DNA from: Prevotella sp.
Lineage (GTDB): Bacteria; Bacteroidota; Bacteroidia; Bacteroidales; Bacteroidaceae
DNA length: 41,569 nt
NCBI GenBank assembly: GCA_017619275.1
Contig: JAFZSR010000028.1
Location: forward strand, 1 to 41,569
Direction of reading: 5' to 3'
The first letter of the stretch is position 1. Each line of letters begins with the position of its first letter. The notes under the pieces were generated by a model, which had not been told where the DNA came from, ran no database searches, and was given only the letters and a program-made list of their open reading frames with translations. The translations under genes and the position numbers were made by a program. Positions 25,553 to 33,406 of this stretch are shown piece by piece.

Positions 25553-27301
25553 ATGAATAAGACCATAAGAACAAGAAAGAGCGCTAAACGATATGTTTGG
25601 ATGATCAGTTTATCGTTTGTCCTTTATCATTTATCCTTTAGCGTAGCGTGTTCTGACATGCTCGACACCCAGAGTGAGCTGGTGGAGTTTCAGGAGGACA
25701 ACACGCTGAACCATCCCACCGACAGCGTCTACAGCGTCATGGGTATCATCAACCGCATGCAGCTCATTGCCGACCGCACCGTGCTCCTCGGCGAGGTGCG
25801 TGGCGACTTGGTGCAGCCCACCGATGCCGCATCGGCCGACCTGAAGCGACTGGCCGCCTTCAACTTGACTGAGGCCAACAAGTACAACCAGGTGAGCGAC
25901 TACTACGCCGTCATCAACAACTGCAACTACTTCCTGGCCCACGTCGACACCGCCCTGCAGCGTCGCGGCCGCAACCTCTTCATGAACGAGTATGCCGCTG
26001 TGAAGACCTTCCGCGCCTGGACCTATTTGGAGCTGGTGAAGAACTACGGGCAGGTGCCCCTGGTGCTCGACCCCGTGATGACCGAGCGCGAAGCCGCCGA
26101 GCACCTCAACGGTAAGCGGGCCACCATCCAGGAGGTGTGCGACTATTTCATCGCCGACCTCACGCCCTATGCCTACATCACGCCGCCCTCATACGGCAAC
26201 GTGGGCGACTTCCAGTCATCCTCCTTCTTCATCCCAACCCGCGTACTCCTGGGCGACCTCTGCCTGTGGGCGGGCAAATACAAGGAGGCTGCACGCTGGT
26301 ATAATGACTTCCTGAACGACCCGCAGCAACCAAGACCCTTGAACGAGCAGCGACGCATCAGATGGAACAGCGTCACCGACTTCCAGAGTCCAGTCAACGG
26401 CTACAGTAGCGATAACAACGCCAGGGAGGAGACACTCGCCTCCATTCCCATGGAGAGCCGCGTCTTCGACGGTAATGTCAGCGACCTGCAGAACGTGTTC
26501 AACTCCACACGAGAGAACAACTACTTCTACCAGCTCACCCCCTCCGCCGGCATGCGTCGCATTTCGGCCGAACAGGTGTATTGCATGGAGTATAAGACGG
26601 CCACCACAACCGACACCGTCTATGTGCCCCGCACAGGCTTCAGCAACGACAACTACATTGGCGACCTGCGCTTCTCGGCCAACTACACCCTGCGCTCCGA
26701 GGGCGGTCAGGACCCCTATTCCGAGTTCTCCACGCTGCGCCAGACCATCAACAAGCTTTCACGTGCCAATACGGTGTCCACCTATCGGCTCACCATGGTC
26801 TACCTGCGCTATGCCGAGGCCCTCTGCCGCGCCGGTTTGCCACAGTCGGCCATGTCCGTGCTGAAGTACGGTCTCTGCCCCGACAACAACGTGGAGCGCA
26901 TCGACAGCCTGGAGCGCGTCGAGGCTGGCAGTCTGATCACTTTTGATGTCAACACCTTCACCGAAGAGCGAAGCATTGGCGTGCATTCCGTTGGTTCTGG
27001 CGATGCCGACTGCAACGCGCAGTACGCCCTGCCCATGCCGCCCACGTCGCTGCCCACTCGTCAGGACACCATCAACTATCAGGTGCCGCTCGTCGAAGAC
27101 CTCATCATCAACGAGATGGCGCTTGAGGGTGCTTTCGAGGGCTACCGCTTCCACGACCTGATGCGCGTGGCACTGCGCCGAGGCGACCCATCCTACCTGG
27201 CCGACCCCATCAGCCGTCGCAACGGAGCAGCCGACGCACAGCTGCACCAGCTGCTCATGAACCAAGACAACTGGTTCCTGCCGCTTCCCACCGTGCAGTA
27301 A
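25553..27301 (+). CDS. SusD/RagB-family nutrient-binding lipoprotein (second pair)
   Basis: This 582-residue lipoprotein has lipobox SVAC and mature start SDMLDTQSELVEF. SusD features include EYAAVKTFRAWTYLELVKNYGQVPLVLDPV (about 142-172), RVLLGDLCLWAGKYKEAARWYNDFL (about 225-250) and the C-terminal LIINEMALEGAFEGYRFHDLMRVALRRGDPSYLA. It pairs with the SusC encoded just upstream. The signal core LSFVLYHLSFS (about residues 19-30) is encoded by a heptamer array at 25609-25643, the same array as in the FAS1 gene at 20546. Confidence 0.93.
   Translation: MNKTIRTRKSAKRYVWMISLSFVLYHLSFSVACSDMLDTQSELVEFQEDNTLNHPTDSVYSVMGIINRMQLIADRTVLLGEVRGDLVQPTDAASADLKRLAAFNLTEANKYNQVSDYYAVINNCNYFLAHVDTALQRRGRNLFMNEYAAVKTFRAWTYLELVKNYGQVPLVLDPVMTEREAAEHLNGKRATIQEVCDYFIADLTPYAYITPPSYGNVGDFQSSSFFIPTRVLLGDLCLWAGKYKEAARWYNDFLNDPQQPRPLNEQRRIRWNSVTDFQSPVNGYSSDNNAREETLASIPMESRVFDGNVSDLQNVFNSTRENNYFYQLTPSAGMRRISAEQVYCMEYKTATTTDTVYVPRTGFSNDNYIGDLRFSANYTLRSEGGQDPYSEFSTLRQTINKLSRANTVSTYRLTMVYLRYAEALCRAGLPQSAMSVLKYGLCPDNNVERIDSLERVEAGSLITFDVNTFTEERSIGVHSVGSGDADCNAQYALPMPPTSLPTRQDTINYQVPLVEDLIINEMALEGAFEGYRFHDLMRVALRRGDPSYLADPISRRNGAADAQLHQLLMNQDNWFLPLPTVQ
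25609..25643. repeat. Heptamer array TTTATCA, five units, in a SusD signal peptide
   Basis: Units TTTATCG, TTTGTCC, TTTATCA, TTTATCC and TTTAGCG encode most of the hydrophobic core and the approach to the lipobox. Confidence 0.85.
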
Positions 27302-27367
27302 CGAATAAACCAGAAACCATCTAACGGTATTTATACTATTTATTTATCCACTTAAACTATTAACATT

Positions 27368-30300
27368 ATGAGAAAACGTCTTTTACTTATCGCAATGGCG
27401 CTCTTCTCGCTGACGGCTGCACAAGCCCAGCTGACGAAAGATGCCAAGTTGGATCAGAAGTGGACCCTCGTAGAGGCCGACCCCACTAACATGAATCCAG
27501 TGAACCCACAGACGGCTCTTGACAACTTTGCTCGCAAGCTGGTTGCCAAGAACAACCCCATGCGCAGGACTGGCTTCGCCAAGGCTCCCAAGCGTGAGGC
27601 TGCCCAGCCCGTGAAGTACCTGGTGGCTGCCCAAAGCTTCACGAAGGACTATACCTTCGTGTTCGAGGGTGGCGACTACAGTGTTTGGGACATCAATGTC
27701 ACCGTTGACGGCACCGATGTCACCTTCGAGCACCTGTTCCACATTGAGGCCCTGTCGCCCGAATGGAACCCCTACGTCGACGAAGTGATCACTGGTGTCT
27801 ATGATGCCGAGGCCCAGACTGTGAGCATCGCTGCCCCGCCGGGAGCCAGCGGAACAGTAGCTGCTACTGGCAATGGTTCTTTTATCACGGTCATCAGTGG
27901 TGAGGTGAACGAGAGCGCCCAGATGATACCCGAGAATTATCTTGTCTTCGACGTGCAGACCGATGCCGACGGCAAAATCACTCGCATGACATCGCGCTAC
28001 CCCATCGCACTGCCCACCTACTACGGGCAATACACCTACGGCAACAACGCCGTCTATCGCCAGTTCATCATCAACCTGCCTGGCGAAGATGCCTCGCTGC
28101 TGGCTACCAGCACCAGCTTGGAGTTGGGAGAGTGCTTCCTTAACGAAGAAATCAGCGGCCAGGTGAAAGTCATCAACCTGGGTGGTGCCACCGCAAGCTT
28201 TGTGGTCGACGTGGAGTGTGAGCCCGAGGGCTACATCATCAGCGGCACCCCAACAGGCGAGATTGAATCTGGTGAAATCAAGGACATCGTGTTTACCCTC
28301 AAGGGTATCGATGTGAACGACGACGTGGAAGGAATTGCTACCATTTCTTACGAGGGTGGCGACGCCGAAGGCAGCTTCGACGTGGTGCTCCACGGCAAGG
28401 TGGTTCCCGCTCCCGATTTCACGCCTATCGTCACGAACGGCGACTTCACGTTCAAGACCAACATCGACGCTCCTTGGGAGGTGATGACCGACGAGGAAGG
28501 CGTGCAATGGGCCAAGTCGGGTGCAAAAGGACGCAAGCTCACCAGCGATTTGTATGTGAATTTCGTCGTTCCCGAAGGACAGATTGGTACGCTGTCGTGG
28601 GTTGGCCAATACAAGAACAACCCCGCTTTCCGTTATTCGTTCTACAACCTCGCAGGCTGGTACATCGACTCCGACAATGCCGAAGTGGTCATGCAGTACG
28701 AGGGTGAAGCCAACGGCGAGAAGGAGTTCGGTCCTGGTGCCCACTTCATCCGCTTCCAGCAACAAGCCCAGTATGCCTCGGGCTATGAGGACGACGGCCT
28801 CTACATCCGCAACCTGAACTTGGACCTCGTGCAGCCCGCCGATGACGTGGCCGAGGTGAAGACCCCCGAGGTGAAATTCGGATACTTCATTCTTGAGGAA
28901 GGTAGTGGTGTGGACGGTGCCCAGACTATCATCATCCAGAACCGTGGTGTGAACAAGCTTTCGCTGTTGAGCATCACTTGCGACAACAATGAGTTCGCTG
29001 CTGGCAACGACGTTGAAGATGCCAACACACTCGAGAACCTTGTCATCCCCGTCTACTTCTCGTCAACCGTTGCCGGCAAAAAGAACGCCACCTTCACCGT
29101 TGAGACGACTGCTGGCACGTTCACTATTGCTGCTACGGCCAACGTCATCAGCCAGCCCGACTTCTCGCAGATTGTCACCGAGGGTGCCGAGTATATCACC
29201 TTCACTACGAACCCCACCAGTCCCTTCGTCGTTGAGGACGGCGTGGCCTACAACGTTGACTGTGACGACGAGGACCTCACCGTTTCGTCGCAGTCATCGA
29301 TGGACACGGGTACCGACCTTACCCTCAACTTCATTATTCCAGAGGGCAAGATTGGCTACATCACTTGGGAAGGTAAAATATGGGGCGATTTGGAGGACAA
29401 CACCACCTACAGTCACCTCAATGGCGACTTTGGTTTGTTCTTTATCACCCAACAACCCTACGAGGGCTATGGCAACATGGCACAGATGCAGGCATTCTGC
29501 ACGGATCTTGAGAATGGTGGCGATGCCAGCTCGCGAAAGTTCAGCGAAAATTCTGGCTGGGAGCAGTTCCTCACCTATGTGCCTGGCAGCCACTCCATCA
29601 CCTTCCGCTACTACCACAATGGCGATGGCATCACCTACGGCAAGAACCGCTTCGAGATTAGCAACGTCTGCCTACATGTAGAGGACTTCCAGGACAACGG
29701 TGCACAGCTCATGACCGAGGGTCCCATTGAGTTTGAACCCACCTACGTTGGCTACGGCCGCTACTCCTCTGTCAATGTGACATTGCTGAACACTGGCAGC
29801 AAGCCGCTGAGCGTGACGGGCTTTGAGGCTCAGAAAGAGGATTCACCGTTCCTTTCCATCCTGCCCACCTATTCGGCTCAGTTCAACAACACGTTGTCTG
29901 TCCAGTTGGTATTCTATCCCGGTGTCCACCTCAATGCAAACGGCACTGTGGCATACGTCGACGAGAGCGTAGGCCTGGAAGATACTTGGTACTACGACCA
30001 GGTGACCATCAAGACCACCGGAGGCGACTTTACGCTCGATGTCTCGGGTATGTCGCTGGGTTCGGAAGGCATCGTGTTCATCGGCGACTTTGAGGATAAT
30101 GCCATGGGATGGGAACGCATCGACCATGACGGCGACGGCCGCAACTGGGATGTGGGCACCCAACTTTGGTATTACGAGAATCCGGCATATTGCCACAGCG
30201 GCGTACAGTGCATCGGCTCTGCCTCTGACACTGGTTATGGTGCCCTGACACCCGACAACTGGGTTTATTCGCCCGAGTTCACCGTGCCCGACGATGGTGC

Positions 30301-30763
30301 TATGCTGACGTGGTGGGTTGCCTCGCTGCATAACACGAAGTGTGCCGAACACTACAGTGTCTACATCGAGGAGGACTTCAGTGACGAATCGCTGCTTGAC
30401 GGCTTGACTCCCGTGTTCTCCGAGACGCTCGACGAAATCAATCCCACTGACCACGTCCAGTACAACGAGCGCACCGTCGACCTGAAGGATTACGCCGGCA
30501 AGACCGTAAGGATGGCCTTCCGCCATCACGACTGCACCGCTCAGTATCTGCTGTTGATCGACGATGCCTTCGTCTTTACCAACGAGAAGTGGGATGTCAC
30601 AACTTCCATCAACGGCCATCAGTTAGACAAGTCCGAAATCGTCAGCCGTGAGTACTTCAATGCAGCAGGACAGCGTGTCGAACGTCCTGTGAACGGCCTT
30701 AACATCATGCGCCAGACCATGAAGGACGGCTCTGTGAAGTCCGTGAAGTGGATGTTGAAATGA
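27368..30763 (+). CDS. Secreted multidomain protein with choice-of-anchor J domain
   Basis: The 1131 residues have a Sec signal (ends AAQAQ). By eye the order is an N-terminal domain (about 30-240), then three ASPM/Hydin-like Ig domains (about 244-345, 496-595, 777-897). These are separated by two copies of another module (about 350-495 and 596-772; both start PDFxxIVT and contain VPEGQIGTLSW or IPEGKIGYITW). A choice-of-anchor J/cleaved-adhesin-type domain follows (about 900-1075, GDFEDNAMGWERIDHDGDGRNW...LLLIDDAFVF). A tail YFNAAGQRVERPVNGLNI comes last. Such proteins are exported and attached outside. No catalytic motif is visible. It follows the second susD by 66 bp without a visible -7 box, so it may be in the same transcript. 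Confidence 0.75.
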   Translation: MRKRLLLIAMALFSLTAAQAQLTKDAKLDQKWTLVEADPTNMNPVNPQTALDNFARKLVAKNNPMRRTGFAKAPKREAAQPVKYLVAAQSFTKDYTFVFEGGDYSVWDINVTVDGTDVTFEHLFHIEALSPEWNPYVDEVITGVYDAEAQTVSIAAPPGASGTVAATGNGSFITVISGEVNESAQMIPENYLVFDVQTDADGKITRMTSRYPIALPTYYGQYTYGNNAVYRQFIINLPGEDASLLATSTSLELGECFLNEEISGQVKVINLGGATASFVVDVECEPEGYIISGTPTGEIESGEIKDIVFTLKGIDVNDDVEGIATISYEGGDAEGSFDVVLHGKVVPAPDFTPIVTNGDFTFKTNIDAPWEVMTDEEGVQWAKSGAKGRKLTSDLYVNFVVPEGQIGTLSWVGQYKNNPAFRYSFYNLAGWYIDSDNAEVVMQYEGEANGEKEFGPGAHFIRFQQQAQYASGYEDDGLYIRNLNLDLVQPADDVAEVKTPEVKFGYFILEEGSGVDGAQTIIIQNRGVNKLSLLSITCDNNEFAAGNDVEDANTLENLVIPVYFSSTVAGKKNATFTVETTAGTFTIAATANVISQPDFSQIVTEGAEYITFTTNPTSPFVVEDGVAYNVDCDDEDLTVSSQSSMDTGTDLTLNFIIPEGKIGYITWEGKIWGDLEDNTTYSHLNGDFGLFFITQQPYEGYGNMAQMQAFCTDLENGGDASSRKFSENSGWEQFLTYVPGSHSITFRYYHNGDGITYGKNRFEISNVCLHVEDFQDNGAQLMTEGPIEFEPTYVGYGRYSSVNVTLLNTGSKPLSVTGFEAQKEDSPFLSILPTYSAQFNNTLSVQLVFYPGVHLNANGTVAYVDESVGLEDTWYYDQVTIKTTGGDFTLDVSGMSLGSEGIVFIGDFEDNAMGWERIDHDGDGRNWDVGTQLWYYENPAYCHSGVQCIGSASDTGYGALTPDNWVYSPEFTVPDDGAMLTWWVASLHNTKCAEHYSVYIEEDFSDESLLDGLTPVFSETLDEINPTDHVQYNERTVDLKDYAGKTVRMAFRHHDCTAQYLLLIDDAFVFTNEKWDVTTSINGHQLDKSEIVSREYFNAAGQRVERPVNGLNIMRQTMKDGSVKSVKWMLK

Positions 30764-30776
30764 TTAGCTTATTCGT

Positions 30777-32564
30777 ATGAGTAAAGCACTTTCTGCTCTG
30801 TTAGCATTGCTCGCCATCTGCATGGCGGGCAATGCTCAGAATAATGTTCTCAACGTGGGGTATTGCGATGGTGAACTGCAAACCTCTTCCAACCAGGCAT
30901 TCGGCACAAAAGAGAAGAACACGTGGGTCAGCGGTGCCATCTACCTGCCTGCTGGCGACGTGAAGACCTACGCCAACAGCAACATCGACTCCATCCGCGT
31001 GGGACTGGCACAGAAGCTGGGCATCAGCGAGATGAAGGTGTGGGTGCGTGAGACGCTCGACGGCGAAAACCTGGTTGAGGTCAGCATCGGCAAGAACGAC
31101 CTGGTGAAGGGCTGGAACGTCCTTAAGTTCGATACGCCCTATACCATCCCTGCCGACAACACCACCGGCCTATATATCGGTTACTCCACCTATCAGACTT
31201 CGTCGAACTACGGAATGTCCGTGCTCGACAATCCCCAGGCCAATGCCTTGTGGGTGCAGTTGGGAACCGATGCCGAGTGGGAGGACCGCTCGGCCGAGGG
31301 CACGCTCTGCATAGAAGCCATGATAAGTGGTGAACAGCTGCCCCTGCACAACCTGCGTCTGCTCTCGCTGTCGGCTCCCGACAATTATGTCATCATGCGG
31401 GGCAGGATGACCGTCACGGGCATGGTGAAGAACGTGGCGTTGCAGACCATCACCGGCTTCGACGTGGAAACACGCTTCGACTGCACCGACAAGGTCTACC
31501 AGTCGCATGTCGACCTCACACTGGCACATCTGGAAGAGGGGGAGTTCAGCTACACCATCGAACCCGACATCTATGAGGTAGGACAGGGCACCATCACCGT
31601 CACCATCACCCGACTGAACGAAGGGGAGGATGACAACCTCGACGACAACACCCAGAGCCGTACGTTTGACATCGTCTCCGAAGACTTCACGCGTCGTGTG
31701 CTGCTCGAGGAGTTCACCACCGAGATGTGTTCCAACTGCCCGCGTGTGGCCACCTTCCTGCACAACATCCTCGAAGACGAGTACTACAAGGAGAACGTCG
31801 TGGCCGTATGCCACCACTCGGCCTACTATACCGACTGGCTCACCATTGATAGCGACAACGACCTGCTGTGGTACTTCAACGACGGCGGGAGCACCTATGC
31901 ACCTGCCATGATGGTCGACCGCTGGACCTCCGACCCCTCAGGCAACACGCCCGTGTTCATCCCCAACACACAAAGCGACCTCAAGTCATACTTCGACTAC
32001 CGTCTGCGCCAGCCCGCTTTCGTATCGGTGAACATCCAGGCAAAGCTCGACACCGAGAATAACATGGTCAACGTGCTCGTTCAGGGCAGCCGCTCAAAGG
32101 AAAACATCACCGTCAATCCCGCACGCATCACCGTTTGGCTTGTCGAAGACAATATCCTGGCCCGCAGTCAGGCTGGTGCCGGAAATAATTGGACCCACCA
32201 GCACACTGGGCGCGCCATCAACAAGTCGTTTGGCGATGTCGTCAAGTGGCAGGAAGACGGAACCTATTCCTACGAGTGCCAGTTCCGCAAACGCAGCGAC
32301 TACAAGGCAGAGGATCTCATCGTCGCTGCCATGATCTACGACTACGACGAGGAGGATGCCTCCAAGAACCTTGTGTGCAATGCCAACCAGGTGCCTGTCA
32401 CCGAGGGCGAGATCATTAACGGCATCAGTGAAATGGAATATGGACAATCTGTTACCGATCGTTTCTATAACCTTCAGGGTCACCGCGTGACGGGTGAGCA
32501 AGCCTCTGGAGTGGTCATCGTGCGCCGCGCCGATGGCAATACCATGAAGGTGATGAAGAGATAA
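30777..32564 (+). CDS. Omp28-related secreted protein with thioredoxin-like CxxC
   Basis: The protein has 595 residues with a signal (ends MAGNAQ). An N-terminal beta domain (about 20-185) and an Ig-like domain (about 190-300) are followed by an Omp28-type domain. It starts RRVLLEEFTTEMCSNCPRV, with Cys318 and Cys321 forming the CxxC, then the VVAVCHHSAYYTDWL region. Omp28 proteins are outer-membrane-associated, first known from Porphyromonas. The fold resembles thioredoxin, but redox activity is not shown for most. The tail RFYNLQGHRVTGEQASGVVIVRR looks like a secretion tail. It lies 13 bp after the choice-of-anchor J gene, so the two are an operon. Confidence 0.8.
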   Translation: MSKALSALLALLAICMAGNAQNNVLNVGYCDGELQTSSNQAFGTKEKNTWVSGAIYLPAGDVKTYANSNIDSIRVGLAQKLGISEMKVWVRETLDGENLVEVSIGKNDLVKGWNVLKFDTPYTIPADNTTGLYIGYSTYQTSSNYGMSVLDNPQANALWVQLGTDAEWEDRSAEGTLCIEAMISGEQLPLHNLRLLSLSAPDNYVIMRGRMTVTGMVKNVALQTITGFDVETRFDCTDKVYQSHVDLTLAHLEEGEFSYTIEPDIYEVGQGTITVTITRLNEGEDDNLDDNTQSRTFDIVSEDFTRRVLLEEFTTEMCSNCPRVATFLHNILEDEYYKENVVAVCHHSAYYTDWLTIDSDNDLLWYFNDGGSTYAPAMMVDRWTSDPSGNTPVFIPNTQSDLKSYFDYRLRQPAFVSVNIQAKLDTENNMVNVLVQGSRSKENITVNPARITVWLVEDNILARSQAGAGNNWTHQHTGRAINKSFGDVVKWQEDGTYSYECQFRKRSDYKAEDLIVAAMIYDYDEEDASKNLVCNANQVPVTEGEIINGISEMEYGQSVTDRFYNLQGHRVTGEQASGVVIVRRADGNTMKVMKR

Positions 32565-32587
32565 TTTCACTGGCCTATCGCTTCCTT

Positions 32588-32654
32588 AAATTTTGGAGTA
32601 CGAGATTTTTCAAAAAATCGTTGACTTTTTGAAAAATCTCGTACTCCAAAATTT
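32588..32654. terminator. Perfect 29-bp inverted repeat after the Omp28-like gene
   Basis: The arms 32588-32616 and 32626-32654 are perfect complements (AAATTTTGGAGTACGAGATT... ) around ATCGTTGAC. It starts 24 bp after the stop codon. There is no strong T-run, so besides ending transcription it could be a dispersed element. Its core resembles 10151-10202. Confidence 0.6.
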
Positions 32655-32678
32655 TCTGATTCAATTCAAACCAAAATT

Positions 32679-32888
32679 GTCGTTAAGACCAATTTGGGAA
32701 AAACGACGCGCAGCCACTCCCCTCCCTTCAAGGGGAGGGGTTAGGGGTGGGGTCTCTAAATCCCTGCGAATGAAGAATATACAGACCCCACCCCTGCCCC
32801 TCCCCGTAAGGGCAGGGTTCAGGAGGGGAGTGGCTGCGCCTTGTTGATTTAAAGACAGTTTTGCAAAGAACTTTTCGGTCTTAACGAC
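32679..32888. mobile_element. Mosaic GC-rich element, two modules in opposite orientation
   Basis: Module one (about 32708-32760) begins GCGCAGCCACTCCCC. Module two (about 32772-32840) is its inverted relative and ends GGGGAGTGGCTGCGCC, followed by TTGTTGATTTAAAGA. The whole is framed by a 12-bp inverted repeat (GTCGTTAAGACC 32679-32690 / 32877-32888). The outer flank and linker reappear at 41283-41431. There is no coding content. A BIME- or MITE-like nature is inferred. Confidence 0.6.
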
Positions 32889-33014
32889 CGTTTAGGGTTC
32901 AAGCATAAATTTGACGAACCCTACAGCATTTTCCTCTCCATTATACGCAATGTTTCACATAATTATAGCATTTATTACATTCGACAATGCTATTACAAAT
33001 AAAGAAGTAAGAGA

Positions 33015-33056
33015 AACATACGGTGTAATCGGTATAAAAAATAATGATTACCTTTG
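33015..33056 (+). promoter_or_regulatory. Promoter of a small putative transcript, with one AACATACGG site
   Basis: TACCTTTG (33049-33056) matches TAnnTTTG. AACATACGG (33015-33023) lies 25 bp upstream, the same core as before the HTCS and 1243-residue genes. Confidence 0.5.
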
Positions 33057-33060
33057 CAAC

Positions 33061-33279
33061 GTGAAAATATGAAGACAGCGCAACCGAAGCTGGAGCCTGC
33101 CAAGCGAAGCAAGGCCACCCAAAAGAAATGAAGGGGCTGTCGACAAGGAATAGCAAGTAGTGATTTTCTTCATATAACTGCATTATTCATGGTTATTAGT
33201 TAGTAGTTAGTTATCGTTAGTTATGGTAAAACTAATCGTCGCGGTCGGCCTGTATGAGAATATCGGCGACCGCTTTTTT
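33061..33279 (+). ncRNA. Putative small transcript upstream of the HTCS gene
   Basis: A -7 box at 33049-33056 and a terminator at 33241-33279 define an RNA of about 220 nt in a gene-free gap. Within it, 33069-33131 could encode a 20-residue basic peptide (MKTAQPKLEPAKRSKATQKK) starting 8 nt from the expected 5' end. Whether the RNA or the peptide matters is unknown. The lead is based only on signal placement. Confidence 0.4.
33241..33279 (+). terminator. Rho-independent terminator
   Basis: GCGGTCG (33241-33247) pairs with CGACCGC (33267-33273), extended by CC/GG past a bulge, then six T. No annotated gene ends just upstream, which points to the small transcript. Confidence 0.7.
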
Positions 33280-33298
33280 GTTCCATTTACGAAACATT

Positions 33299-33340
33299 GG
33301 AACATACGGAAAAACGAATGATACATAAAGAAAACACAAA
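33299..33340 (+). promoter_or_regulatory. Two 21-bp direct repeats before the HTCS gene
   Basis: The cores ACATACGGAAAA (from 33302) and ACATAAAGAAAA (from 33323) are 21 bp apart. They match the three-unit array at 10585-10647. The array ends 15 bp before the -7 box, so it could serve autoregulation. Confidence 0.6.
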
Positions 33341-33355
33341 GAAGGGCATTCTTCG

Positions 33356-33363
33356 TATCTTTG
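33356..33363 (+). promoter_or_regulatory. -7 box of the HTCS gene
   Basis: TATCTTTG matches TAnnTTTG, 43 bp before the start codon. No -33 TTTG is seen at the right spacing. Confidence 0.65.
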
Positions 33364-33406
33364 CACCGTGATTAATGACTAACAACACAACGTTTTACCA
33401 TAACCA

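Noticed and set aside
32593-32847. 84-residue plus-strand frame after the Omp28-like gene
   Set aside because: It runs through the perfect hairpin and the GC-rich mosaic element, so it is repeat sequence, not a gene.
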